From JAIBJN01 sp035762005 (GTDB lineage: Bacteria; Actinomycetota; Thermoleophilia; Gaiellales; Gaiellaceae), in the NCBI GenBank assembly GCA_035762005.1, contig DASTQA010000024.1, positions 1 through 64,000 of the forward strand: DNA of 64,000 nt. Reading direction: 5' to 3'. This document shows positions 16,551 through 25,205 of the stretch, in pieces. The notes under the pieces were generated by a model. That model saw only the letters and a program-made list of their open reading frames with translations. It was not told the DNA's origin and searched no databases. The position numbers and the translations under genes are program-made. How positions within the stretch are numbered: position 1 is the stretch's first letter; every line of letters begins with the position of its first letter.

Positions 16551-17029
16551 GCCGGATCGTCGCCGGCGTCGACGGCTCTCCGGGCGCGGCGGCGGCGCTT
16601 CGCTGGGCCCTCGACGAGGCGCGTCTCCGCGGTGCCACGCTCCACGTCGTGCACGCCTGGCGGCTCCCGCTCTACGCGGCCGCCCCGGAGGCGGCCTTCG
16701 CCGGGGTGACGCCCGCCTCGGAGAGGCTCGACGCGGAGGTCGAGGCCGTCCTGGCCGAGCAGGCGAGCGGGGTCGTCGACGATGCCGTCGCCTCGCTCGA
16801 GCGCGAGTCGGGCGGCGACCTCGGCGTCGAGCTCCGGGTCGAGGCCGTGCGGGGGCCCGCGGCGGGTGTCTTGCTCGAGCGGGCGGCGGGCGCAGACGCC
16901 CTCGTCGTCGGCTCGCGGGGGCACGGCGGCTTCGCGGGCCTCCTGCTCGGCTCGGTCAGTCAGCAATGTGTCCAGCATGCGCCCTGCCCCGTCGTCGTCG
17001 TCCCGGCCCCCGCGCACGGGGAGAAGTAA
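16547..17029 (+). CDS. UspA-family universal stress protein
   Basis: 160 aa. IVAGVDGSPGAAAALRWALDE and GSRGHGGFAGLLLGSVSQQC are intact, so it should be of the ATP-binding type. It starts four bases inside the hsp20 stop and is followed by another usp gene nine bases on. Confidence 0.92.
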   Translation: MSRIVAGVDGSPGAAAALRWALDEARLRGATLHVVHAWRLPLYAAAPEAAFAGVTPASERLDAEVEAVLAEQASGVVDDAVASLERESGGDLGVELRVEAVRGPAAGVLLERAAGADALVVGSRGHGGFAGLLLGSVSQQCVQHAPCPVVVVPAPAHGEK

Positions 17030-17032
17030 GCT
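17027..17032 (+). promoter_or_regulatory. Possible internal -10 box TAAGCT (leaderless start)
   Basis: TAAGCT six bases before the GTG at 17039, with no ribosome-binding site; it overlaps the previous stop codon. It may give the downstream usp and ATPase genes their own transcript. Confidence 0.35.
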
Positions 17033-17038
17033 CGGGCC

Positions 17039-17422
17039 GTGGACGTCCTCGTCGGCTACGACGGCTCCGACGCGGCCAAGCGAGCCCTCTCCCTGGCCGC
17101 GAGCCTCGCGGGCGACGGCCGGCTGACGATCGCGAACGTCGCGCCCGCCCTTCGCTTCGGGCTCCCGGACCCGCTCTTCGCGGAGGAGCAGGAGTCGCTC
17201 CTCGCGGAAGCGCTCGCGCTCGTGGGCCGCGAGGAGGGGACGGCCGCGGTCGGCCTCGTCGGCGACGCGGCGGACGAGCTGGCGCGGGTTGCTGCCGAGG
17301 CGGGTGCCGGCCTGGTCGCGGTGGGGACGAACGGGCGGGGCGCGGTCGGGCGCTTCCTCGTCGGCTCGGTGTCGCTGGCGCTCGCCCGCCAGGCACCGAC
17401 CGACGTCCTCGTCGTCCCGTGA
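17039..17422 (+). CDS. UspA-family universal stress protein (short)
   Basis: 127 aa. DVLVGYDGSDAAKRAL opens the Usp fold and GTNGRGAVGRFLVGSVS is the nucleotide-binding signature. It is shorter than the neighbouring Usp, with a reduced middle loop. GTG 17039 lacks a Shine-Dalgarno. Its stop overlaps the ATPase start (GTGA), so the two are probably co-translated. Confidence 0.88.
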   Translation: MDVLVGYDGSDAAKRALSLAASLAGDGRLTIANVAPALRFGLPDPLFAEEQESLLAEALALVGREEGTAAVGLVGDAADELARVAAEAGAGLVAVGTNGRGAVGRFLVGSVSLALARQAPTDVLVVP

Positions 17423-19911
17423 CCGTCGCCGCGGCGCCCTCGCGTCTCGGCCTGAGCGCCGAGGAGGCGCGGCGCCGGCTCGAGGAGCGGGGCCCGGTCG
17501 AGCCTCCGGCGACGAGCCGCTCCTACCGGAGCATCGTCCGGGCGAACGTCCTCACGGTCTTCAACCTCATCCTCGCCGTCTTCGGCGGGCTCACGCTCGC
17601 GTTCGGCGACTGGCGCGACGCGCTCTTCCTCGGGATCCTCGTCTCGAACTCCGGCATCGGCATCGTCCAGGAGGTCCGGGCGAAGCGGGCGCTCGACCGC
17701 CTCGCGGCGCTCGTGGCCCCGACGGCGACGGTCGTGCGCGACGGCGAGCCGCGGCCACTGGGCGTCGCCGAGGTCGTCGTCGGCGACCTCGTCCACGTCG
17801 AGGCCGGCGACCAGCTCGTCGCCGACGGCCGGCTCGAGGAGGCGAGCGGCCTGCGGCTCGACGAGTCGATCCTCACGGGCGAGTCCCGTGCCGTCGGGCG
17901 GCAGCCGGGAGAGGAGGTGCGCTCGGGCTCCTTCGCCGTCGAGGGCGCCGCGTACTACGTCGTGACGGCGGTCGGACCGGACAGCTACGCGGAGCGGATC
18001 GCGGGCGTGGCGCGCGAGTTCCGCCATCCGCGCTCGCCGCTCGAGCGTGCGCTCAACCGCCTGCTCGTGATCCTCGTCGGCGTCATGGTCCCCCTCGGCC
18101 TCCTGCTCGGGTTCGCCCTCTGGAAGCTCGAAGTCGACGTCGACGAGGCGGTGCCGCGCTCCGTCGCCGCCGTCGTGAGCCTCGTGCCCGAGGGCCTGAT
18201 CCTCCTCACGAGCCTCACGTACGCGGTCGCCGCCCTCCGCATGGCCCGGCGCGGCGCCCTCGCCCAGCAGCTCAACGCGATCGAGTCGCTCGCGGCCGTG
18301 GACGTCGTCTGCCTCGACAAGACGGGAACCCTGACCGAGGGGACGTTGCGCGTCGTCGAGCTCGTCCCGGCGGGAGGAAGGGCGCGCGCCGACCTCGCCG
18401 GGGCGCTCGGCCGCTTCGCGGCGAGCTCGCCGAGCCGGAACGTGACGCTCGAGGCCGTCGCGTCGGCCCTCCCGGCCGAGGCCGGGGCGGTGGAGGCGCA
18501 CGTCCCCTTCGCGTCCCGCCGGGGCTGGAGCGGCGTGCAGCTGGACGGCGAGAGCTTCGTCCTCGGCTCGCCCGAGCGGTTCCCGCTCGGCACCCTCGCG
18601 CGGCGGGCCGAGGGGGAGGCGAGCCGCGGCCGGCGGGTGCTCGCCTTCGGGACCACCCCGCAGCCCCTGCCCGGCGCCGATGCGGAGGCGGCGCCCGCGG
18701 GCTTCGAGCCGCTCGGCCTCGTCGTCCTCGCCGAGAGCCTGCGGCGCGACGCCCGGGAGACGGTGGAGTTCTTCCGGGCGCAGGGCATCGAGCTGAAGGT
18801 GATCTCGGGGGACGCGCCGGCGACGGTCGCGGCGATCGCTGCCGACGCGGGGATCGCCGGGGGCGCCGCCCTGGACGGGCGCAGCCTCCCCGAGGACGAG
18901 GCCGAGCTCGAGCGGGTCGCCGCGGGGGCGTCGGTCGTCGGCAGGATCTCGCCGGAGGGCAAGAAGCGCCTCGTCGAGGCGCTCACGAGGTCGGGCCGCT
19001 ACGTCGCCATGGTCGGGGACGGCGTCAACGACGTGCCCGCCCTCAAGGCCGCCCGCCTCGCCGTCGCCCAGGGAACCGGTGCGCAGATCGCGAAGAGCGT
19101 CGCCGACATCGTGCTCGTGCGCGGGGAGTTCTCGGCCGTCCCCGCCATGGTCGACGAGGGCCGCAAGATCCTCCGCAACCTTCAGCGCGTGGCGAAGCTC
19201 TTCGTCTCGAAGTCCGCCTTCGCGGCGTTCCTCATCCTCTCCATCGGCCTGACGCCGATCGCCTACCCGCTCCTCCCGCGGCACCTGACGCTCGCCGCCT
19301 CGCTCGCCGTCGGGATCCCCGGCTTCTTCCTCGCGCTCGCCCCGAGCTCCGGGCGCCTGGCCGAGACCGGCTTCCTCCGCGACGTCGGGCGTTTCGCCGT
19401 GCCCGCGGGGACGGCCGCGGGGCTCGGCGTCCTCTCGAGCTACCTCTTCTCGTTCTACGTCCTCGACGTCGGCGTCGTCGAGGCGCGGACGGTGGCCACG
19501 ACCGTCCTCATCCTCGTCGGCCTCTACCTGATCCTCGTCCTCGAGGCGTCCGGGCGGAGGCGGGGCACGGCGGTGGCGATGCTCTGCCTCGGGCTCGTGG
19601 CCGTCTACGGGGTCGTGCTCGGGATCCCGTTCGGGCGCGAGTTCTTCGACCTGGAGATCCCGGGGCCGGCCGCGGCGCTGACGGCGGCGGCGGGGACTGG
19701 GCTCGCGATCGCGGGGCTCTGGCTGACGGACGAGCGCTTCGTCCCCGGCGGCGAGGCGCGCTTCCGCTCAGCGCAGGGCGCCCTGGGGGTCGGCGCGCCG
19801 GAGGTAGACGAACCAGTAGACCGCACCGACCATGAGCGTCCCGCCGAGGACGTTCCCGATGGTGACGGGAACGAGGTTGTCGAGGAGGAACGCGCTCCAC
19901 GTCAGGCCTGA
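17419..19911 (+). CDS. P-type cation-transporting ATPase, CtpE-like
   Basis: 830 aa. The phosphorylation motif DKTGTLTE (Asp300), actuator TGES, and hinge GDGVNDVPALK are intact. Transmembrane helix 4 carries LVPEGLILLTSLTYAV, and the segment up to the DKTG site matches mycobacterial CtpE, reported as a calcium-uptake ATPase; there is no N-terminal heavy-metal domain. Ca2+ or a similar ion is the likely substrate. Last gene of the Hsp20/Usp operon. Its C-terminal ~47 residues run 144 bases across the end of the convergent FNT gene. Confidence 0.85.
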   Translation: MTVAAAPSRLGLSAEEARRRLEERGPVEPPATSRSYRSIVRANVLTVFNLILAVFGGLTLAFGDWRDALFLGILVSNSGIGIVQEVRAKRALDRLAALVAPTATVVRDGEPRPLGVAEVVVGDLVHVEAGDQLVADGRLEEASGLRLDESILTGESRAVGRQPGEEVRSGSFAVEGAAYYVVTAVGPDSYAERIAGVAREFRHPRSPLERALNRLLVILVGVMVPLGLLLGFALWKLEVDVDEAVPRSVAAVVSLVPEGLILLTSLTYAVAALRMARRGALAQQLNAIESLAAVDVVCLDKTGTLTEGTLRVVELVPAGGRARADLAGALGRFAASSPSRNVTLEAVASALPAEAGAVEAHVPFASRRGWSGVQLDGESFVLGSPERFPLGTLARRAEGEASRGRRVLAFGTTPQPLPGADAEAAPAGFEPLGLVVLAESLRRDARETVEFFRAQGIELKVISGDAPATVAAIAADAGIAGGAALDGRSLPEDEAELERVAAGASVVGRISPEGKKRLVEALTRSGRYVAMVGDGVNDVPALKAARLAVAQGTGAQIAKSVADIVLVRGEFSAVPAMVDEGRKILRNLQRVAKLFVSKSAFAAFLILSIGLTPIAYPLLPRHLTLAASLAVGIPGFFLALAPSSGRLAETGFLRDVGRFAVPAGTAAGLGVLSSYLFSFYVLDVGVVEARTVATTVLILVGLYLILVLEASGRRRGTAVAMLCLGLVAVYGVVLGIPFGREFFDLEIPGPAAALTAAAGTGLAIAGLWLTDERFVPGGEARFRSAQGALGVGAPEVDEPVDRTDHERPAEDVPDGDGNEVVEEERAPRQA

Positions 19912-20661
19912 CGTGTCGAGCGCTCCTCCCGCGCCGGCGAGCCGGCCGGCGTCGCTCTCGACGAAGAGGGCGAAGGGGACGAAGTACATGTTGGCGACGC
20001 TGTGCTCGAACCCGGCGGCGACGAAGGCCGCGATCGGGGGGACGACGGCCAGGATCCTGTCGGCGGTCGTGCGCGCGCTGTACGTGAGCCAGACGGCGAC
20101 GCACACGAGCGCGTTGCAGAGCGCGCCCAGCGCGATCGCCTGCCCGAAGCCGAGCGAGGTCTTGGCGACGCCGATCGCGAGCGCCTGCTCGCCCACGGCG
20201 CCGCCGCCCAGCTCGTACTGCCGCCCCGCGTAGACGAGGGCCGCGGTCGCCACCGCGCCGGCGAAGTTGCCCACGTACACGAGGAGCCACGTCCAGAGGA
20301 GTCGCGTCGTGGCGACGCGCCGGCCGGCCCAGGCCATGACGACGAGGTTGTTGCCGGTGAAGAGCTCCGCGCCGGCGACGACGACGAGGACGAGGCCGAG
20401 CGAGAAGGCGAGCCCGGCGAGGAGCCGGGTGACGCCGAAGGCGAGCTCCCCGGAGCCCGCCGTCACGGTGGTCGCGAAGACCGCGCCCATGGCGATGAAC
20501 GCGCCGGCCAGCACGGCGAGGGCGAGGAGCTTCCCGGCGGGCAGACCCGCCTTCGCCACGCCGACCTCCTCCGCCCGCCGGGCCATCGCCGCCGGGGGGA
20601 GGGCGTCGACGCCGCCGGCCGGGAACGCCGGCGCGTCGGCGGGAGCCGAGCTCGTCGTCAC
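19768..20661 (-). CDS. Formate/nitrite transporter (FNT/FocA) family channel
   Basis: 297 aa with six helices. After a 40-residue tail come AGAFIAMGAVFA, GAELFTGNN, the re-entrant region near GNFAGAVATAAL, LCNALVCVAVWL, and GFEHSVANMYF with the conserved pore His, all typical of formate/nitrite/hydrosulfide channels. The transported anion cannot be told. GTG 20661. The 3' end overlaps the P-type ATPase gene antisense. Confidence 0.9.
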   Translation of the reverse strand: MTTSSAPADAPAFPAGGVDALPPAAMARRAEEVGVAKAGLPAGKLLALAVLAGAFIAMGAVFATTVTAGSGELAFGVTRLLAGLAFSLGLVLVVVAGAELFTGNNLVVMAWAGRRVATTRLLWTWLLVYVGNFAGAVATAALVYAGRQYELGGGAVGEQALAIGVAKTSLGFGQAIALGALCNALVCVAVWLTYSARTTADRILAVVPPIAAFVAAGFEHSVANMYFVPFALFVESDAGRLAGAGGALDTSGLTWSAFLLDNLVPVTIGNVLGGTLMVGAVYWFVYLRRADPQGALR

Positions 20662-20719
20662 GCAGTCGTGTTCGCCGTTCGGGCCGAGGCGCCTGCTGGC
20701 GCGGGCCGGACCTGGAAGG

Positions 20720-21094
20720 ATGGCCGCCGTGCTCCTGCGCCTGCTCTTCGCCTGGCTCTCGAACGTCGTCGCGCTCTTCGTCGCCTCGTGGATCGTCCCC
20801 GGCGTCGGCTACGGCGACGACTTCTGGGCCCTCTTCATCGCCGGGCTCGTGTTCGCCGTCGCGAACCTCTTCGTGCGGCCGCTCGTGATCCTCCTCGCGC
20901 TTCCCGCGGTCGTGCTCACGCTCGGCCTCGCGCTCCTCCTCATCAACACGTTCATGCTCTACCTGACCGACTGGATCGTCCCCGACTTCGAGACCGGGAG
21001 CTTCTGGTCGACGCTCGGAGCCGCCGTCATCGTCTGGGTCGTGAACATGATCCTCACCGCCGTCCTCCGCCCCGACGACCGGCTGCGGGGGTAG
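20720..21094 (+). CDS. Phage-holin-4-like (PF04020) membrane protein
   Basis: 124 aa, almost wholly hydrophobic with four helices and the family-typical segments NLFVRPLVILLALP and LINTFMLYLTDWIVPDF. Such proteins are widespread in bacterial chromosomes outside prophages and have no known function; no other phage genes are nearby. ATG 20720. It ends 11 bases before the DUF4389 gene. Confidence 0.85.
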   Translation: MAAVLLRLLFAWLSNVVALFVASWIVPGVGYGDDFWALFIAGLVFAVANLFVRPLVILLALPAVVLTLGLALLLINTFMLYLTDWIVPDFETGSFWSTLGAAVIVWVVNMILTAVLRPDDRLRG

Positions 21095-21105
21095 GATCCG
21101 GGCCC

Positions 21106-22542
21106 GTGACCGTCGCTCCAGCGGACCGTCAGCCGCCGCGCCGCGGGATGAGCGGCGGCCGCATCGCCCTCATCGTCCTCGGCTCGCTCGCCGCGCTCGT
21201 CGCGATCGGCTTCCTCGTCGCGGGCGGGGCGCTCCTCTGGCTCCACCAGACGCAGCGCGACGACGACGGCTACTTCACCTCGTCGACGGAGCGCTTCGAG
21301 AGCGACGGCTTCGCGCTCACCTCGGACGGGTTCGACATCGCGAGCGAGGCCTCCGCCGAGGACGCGCCCGACTGGCTGCTCGACGAGGGGCGGCTCGCGA
21401 CGGTGCGCGTCCGCGCCGAGGCTGCCGAGGGCGGCGAGACCTTCGTCGGGATCGGCCCCGAGGAGGACGTCGGCGCCTACCTCGAGGGCGTGCCCTACGA
21501 CGAGGTCGAGGACGTCGACCTCGATCCCTTCCGCGCCGACTACCGCAGCGTCGACGGCACGGGCGAGCCGGAGCCGCCCGGCGAGCAGGCGTTCTGGGCG
21601 GTGTCGGCCTCGGGCCCGGGCACGCAGGAGGTCGAGTGGCCGCTCGAGGAGGGCCGCTGGGCGATCCTCGTCATGAACGCCGACGCGGCCCGCGGCGTCG
21701 CCGTCGACCTCGACCTCGGCGCGAAGGTGTCCTTCCTCGTCTGGCTCGCGATCGGGCTCCTGATCGCGGGCGCGCTGCTCCTCGCCGTGGGGGCGCTCAT
21801 GATCGCGCTCGGCGCCCGCCCGCGGGGCGGCGAGGAGGTGGAGGCGGCACCTGCGGTGCCGCCCGCGCCGCTCCCGGCCGAGACGATGGAGGGGGCCGAG
21901 CCCTACCCCGTGTCCGTCGAGGGCGTCCGGGACGCGGAGCTGAACCGCTGGCTGCCCCTCGTCAAGTGGCTCCTCGTCATCCCGCACGCGATCATCCTCG
22001 CGTTCCTCTGGATCGCCTTCTTCGTCCTGACGATCGTGGCCGGCTTCGCGATCCTCTTCACGGAGCGCTACCCGCGGGCGATCTTCGACTTCAACGTCGG
22101 CGTCCTGCGGTGGACCTGGCGCGTGCTCTTCTACGCCTACGGAGCGCTCGCGACCGATCGCTACCCGCCCTTCAGCCTCGGCGCCGCCGACTACCCGGCG
22201 GTCCTCGACGTGCCCTATCCCGAGCGGCTCTCGCGCGGGCTCGTCCTCGTCAAGTGGTGGCTCCTCGCGATCCCGCACTACCTCGTTGTCGGGGCGCTCG
22301 TCGGGGGTGGCGCCTGGTCGTGGGGCGACGACGGCTGGTGGTGGGCCTGGTGGGGAGGCTGGTGGGGCGGCGGACTCATCGGCGCTCTCGCACTGGTCGC
22401 CGGCATCTGGCTCGTCCTCTTCGCGCGGTACCCGTCGGGCGTCTTCGACCTCCTCCTCGGGCTCAACCGCTGGGTCTTCAGGGTCGCCGCCTACGCCGGG
22501 CTGATGCGCGACGAGTACCCGCCCTTCCGCCTCGGCCGCTGA
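21106..22542 (+). CDS. DUF4389-type membrane protein
   Basis: 478 aa. An N-terminal helix (residues about 19-45) is followed by an acidic extracellular region, a second helix near 210, and two DUF4389-like units: WLLVIPHAIILAFLWIAFF with ERYPRAIFDF, then WWLLAIPHYLVV with RYPSGVFDL. A tryptophan/glycine-rich loop separates the last helices (about residues 405-425). GTG 21106 is eight bases after a TAGGAT box. Function unknown. Confidence 0.82.
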   Translation: MTVAPADRQPPRRGMSGGRIALIVLGSLAALVAIGFLVAGGALLWLHQTQRDDDGYFTSSTERFESDGFALTSDGFDIASEASAEDAPDWLLDEGRLATVRVRAEAAEGGETFVGIGPEEDVGAYLEGVPYDEVEDVDLDPFRADYRSVDGTGEPEPPGEQAFWAVSASGPGTQEVEWPLEEGRWAILVMNADAARGVAVDLDLGAKVSFLVWLAIGLLIAGALLLAVGALMIALGARPRGGEEVEAAPAVPPAPLPAETMEGAEPYPVSVEGVRDAELNRWLPLVKWLLVIPHAIILAFLWIAFFVLTIVAGFAILFTERYPRAIFDFNVGVLRWTWRVLFYAYGALATDRYPPFSLGAADYPAVLDVPYPERLSRGLVLVKWWLLAIPHYLVVGALVGGGAWSWGDDGWWWAWWGGWWGGGLIGALALVAGIWLVLFARYPSGVFDLLLGLNRWVFRVAAYAGLMRDEYPPFRLGR

Positions 22543-22563
22543 CGCCCCCCGGATCGGCTCAAG

Positions 22564-22582
22564 CGGCCCGCCCGCGGGGCCG
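22564..22582 (+). terminator. Possible weak hairpin terminator
   Basis: Stem CGGCCC/GGGCCG with a 7-base loop followed by ATTCTCTCTC, just after the DUF4389 gene and before the cyclase start. Confidence 0.35.
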
Positions 22583-22593
22583 ATTCTCTCTCG

Positions 22594-23619
22594 ATGGCCC
22601 CCGCTCACAGGTTCCAGGCGCTGCTCGAGCTCTCGCGGACCCTCTCCTCGAGCCTCGACCTGCGCGAGGTGCTGCGCGAGTTCGCGGCCCGGGCGGCCGA
22701 GCTCACGGGCGCGACGGCCGCGGAGCTCTCGACGTACGACCCCTCCCGGGGTGCGGTCGTCATGCTCGTCGAGTACCGGCAGGGCGAGGAGCAGATCACC
22801 GAGCGGGGCGGCCGCGTCTTCGCCCTCGCGGACTTCCCGGCCACGCGGCGGGTGATCGACTCGCAGGAGCCGGCCCAGATCCGCGTCGCCGACCCGGACG
22901 ACGATCCCGCCGAGCGGGCGCTCCTGCGCGAGCAGGGCAGGCGCTCGCTCCTCATGCTGCCGCTCGTGGCCCGGGGCGAGACGATCGGGCTCATGGAGGT
23001 GGTCGACGCGGCCGACCGCTCCTGGGACGCGGCCGACGTCGAGTTCTGCCGGGCGCTCTGCGACATCGTCGCGATCGCGATCCGGAACGCGATGCTGTTC
23101 GCGGAGCTCCAGGAGTCGGCCGCGCGGGACACGCTGACCGGCCTCTACAACCGTCGCCTCTTCGAGGAGCAGTTCGAGGCGGCCGCGGCGCGCTGTCTGC
23201 GCGGGCAGGAGGAGCTGTCGCTCCTCGTCGCGGACCTCGACGGGCTCAAGCGGATCAACGACCTCGGCGGTCACGGGGCCGGCGACCTCGCCCTGCGCGC
23301 CCTCGCCGACGCACTGCGCGCGTCGATCCGCGCGACGGACGTCGCCTGCAGGCTCGGCGGCGACGAGTTCGCGGTCATCCTCCCCGGCTCGTCGCCCGCC
23401 GACGCGCTCCGGGTCGCCGAGCGCGCGAGCGAGGCCCTCGCCGAGCTCGGGCGCGGCCACTACAGCTTCTCGGGCGGGATCGCCCGCGTCACCCCGGCGC
23501 AGTCCTCGAGCGACGACGTCTATCGCTCGGCCGACCTGGCCGCGTACCGCGCGAAGGCGGCGGGCGGAGCGAGGACGCTCCTCGCCGTGGAGACGAAGGC
23601 CCCCGCCGAGGCTGGCTAG
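22594..23619 (+). CDS. GAF-GGDEF diguanylate cyclase
   Basis: 341 aa. An N-terminal GAF domain (about 5-160) senses an unknown signal; the GGDEF domain begins at DTLTGLYNRRLF and has the catalytic motif GGDEF at 255-259. RATD sits five residues before it, the position of the inhibitory I-site, so product feedback is likely. No membrane helices. It should make cyclic di-GMP from GTP; no EAL domain or obvious effector lies nearby. Its end overlaps the convergent ABC gene by four bases. Confidence 0.9.
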   Translation: MAPAHRFQALLELSRTLSSSLDLREVLREFAARAAELTGATAAELSTYDPSRGAVVMLVEYRQGEEQITERGGRVFALADFPATRRVIDSQEPAQIRVADPDDDPAERALLREQGRRSLLMLPLVARGETIGLMEVVDAADRSWDAADVEFCRALCDIVAIAIRNAMLFAELQESAARDTLTGLYNRRLFEEQFEAAAARCLRGQEELSLLVADLDGLKRINDLGGHGAGDLALRALADALRASIRATDVACRLGGDEFAVILPGSSPADALRVAERASEALAELGRGHYSFSGGIARVTPAQSSSDDVYRSADLAAYRAKAAGGARTLLAVETKAPAEAG

Positions 23620-25205
23620 CCGCTCGTCACGGCCGGCGGGACCGGCCGCGGGCGGCGCTCGAGGTCGAGCCGCTCGTCCGCGTGCTCGACGAGCAGCGGG
23701 TCGTGCGTGGCGCACACGACCGCGGTGCCCGTCTCGCGCGCGAGTCGCAGCAAAAGCTGCGCCACCGCGAGGGCGTTCGCCTGGTCGAGCCGGGCGGTGG
23801 GCTCGTCCGCAAGGAGGAGCCGCGGCCGCGCCGCGACCGCGCGGGCGACTGCGACGCGCTCCCGCTGTCCGCTCGAGAGGTCGGCGACGGGGCGCGCCGC
23901 GGCGGCGGCGAGGCCGACGGCGGCGAGCGCCTCCGCCGCGCGTCCGGCCGCCTCGCCGGCGTCGAGCCCGCGGAGGACGAGGCCGAGTTCGACGTTCTCC
24001 GCGGCCGTGTGGAAGGGGACGAGCTCGGTGCCCTGGCCGACGAGGCCGACGTGCTCGGCGCGGAAGCGGGCTAGCGCATCGCGGTCGAGGGAGGCGAGGC
24101 GCCGTCCGAGCACCCGGATCTCCCCGCCGGTCGGGGAGTCGACGCCGGCGAGCAGGTGGAGGAGCGTCGTCTTCCCCGAGCCGGAGGGGCCCGTCACGGC
24201 GGTCAGCAGTCCGCCGGCGAAGGTCGCGTCGAGGTCGGAGAGCGCCGTCGCGGCCGCCGGGCCTTCGCCGTACGTCCGCGTGACGGCCTCGAGCTCGGCG
24301 ACGACGGCGCCGGGCCCCGCGCTCCCGGGGAGCGGCGCCTCTTCCACGGCCGGGGCCGCCTCCTCGTGCCCGCCCGGGAGGGGCGCGAGCACGATCCCGT
24401 CCTCGTGGAGGCGGGCGGTCGCGTGCGTGCGGATCCCCGTGCGCCGCAGGAGCTCCTCGGAGAGGCGGAGCCAGCCGCCCCGGCCGACGACGATCGCCTC
24501 GTCCCGTCCGTCGGCGAGCGCGGCCTCGTCGCTGACACGCCCGTCGCGCACGCGGACGATGCGATCCGCGATAGCCGCCGACTCCGGGTCGTGGCTCACG
24601 AGGATCGTCGTCGTCCCCGCGTCCCGGGCGAGCTCGGCGATCGCCTCGTAGACGAGGCGCGCGTTCGCCGCGTCCAGCTCGCCCGTCGGCTCGTCCGCGA
24701 GGAAGACGCGCGGCCGGTGCGCGAGCGCGGCGCAGACCGCGACGCGCTGCTGCTCGCCGCCCGAGAGCTCCCGGGGATGGGCGGAGGCGCGGTCGAGGAG
24801 ACCGACGCGCTCGAGGAGCTCGCTCGCCCGCCTCGCCCGCTCGCGCGGCGCCAGGCCGGCGAGGCCGAGCTGCAGCCCGACGAGCTCGCGCACCTCGAGC
24901 TCCGCGGCGAGGGCGCGCCAGTAGTGCTGGTCGGCGTAGCCGAGGCTCTCGGCCCGGTAGCGGGCCCGTCCGCGGCGCGAGAGGCGTCCGAGGTCCCGCC
25001 CGAGGACGTGCACCGTGCCCGCCGTCGGACTGTCGAGCGCAGCGAGCAGGCGCAGGAGCGTGGTCTTCCCCGACCCGCTCGGCCCGAGGACGACGCAGAC
25101 CTCTCCCGGCCGCACCGCGAGCGTGAGGCCCTGGAGGGCGACGACGCCGCCGTCCGGCGCCGGGTAGACGCGGAAGACGTCCCGGAGCTCGACGGCGCTC
25201 GTCAT
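23616..25205 (-). CDS. ABC transporter ATP-binding protein with two fused ATPase domains (LolD/MacB type)
   Basis: 529 aa holding two complete nucleotide-binding domains. Domain 1 (about 1-230): LGPSGSGKTTLLRLL, LSGGEQQRVA, VFLADEPTGELD. Domain 2 (about 300-520): TGPSGSGKTTLLHLL, LSSGQRERVA, LLLADEPTARLD. A roughly 70-residue linker joins them. Both resemble ATPases that partner FtsX/MacB permeases, and the permease gene directly upstream overlaps it by four bases (ATGA). The fused form would give one protein both halves of the ATPase dimer. Confidence 0.9.
   Translation of the reverse strand: MTSAVELRDVFRVYPAPDGGVVALQGLTLAVRPGEVCVVLGPSGSGKTTLLRLLAALDSPTAGTVHVLGRDLGRLSRRGRARYRAESLGYADQHYWRALAAELEVRELVGLQLGLAGLAPRERARRASELLERVGLLDRASAHPRELSGGEQQRVAVCAALAHRPRVFLADEPTGELDAANARLVYEAIAELARDAGTTTILVSHDPESAAIADRIVRVRDGRVSDEAALADGRDEAIVVGRGGWLRLSEELLRRTGIRTHATARLHEDGIVLAPLPGGHEEAAPAVEEAPLPGSAGPGAVVAELEAVTRTYGEGPAAATALSDLDATFAGGLLTAVTGPSGSGKTTLLHLLAGVDSPTGGEIRVLGRRLASLDRDALARFRAEHVGLVGQGTELVPFHTAAENVELGLVLRGLDAGEAAGRAAEALAAVGLAAAAARPVADLSSGQRERVAVARAVAARPRLLLADEPTARLDQANALAVAQLLLRLARETGTAVVCATHDPLLVEHADERLDLERRPRPVPPAVTSG

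Noticed and set aside
20720..21094. Prophage signature from the holin-like gene
   Set aside because: PF04020 proteins are common chromosomal membrane proteins, and no other phage gene is nearby.
22322..22370. Trp/Gly-rich tract in the DUF4389 protein as a repeat-expansion artefact
   Set aside because: It keeps the reading frame and lies in a loop between helices; there is no exact repeat unit.
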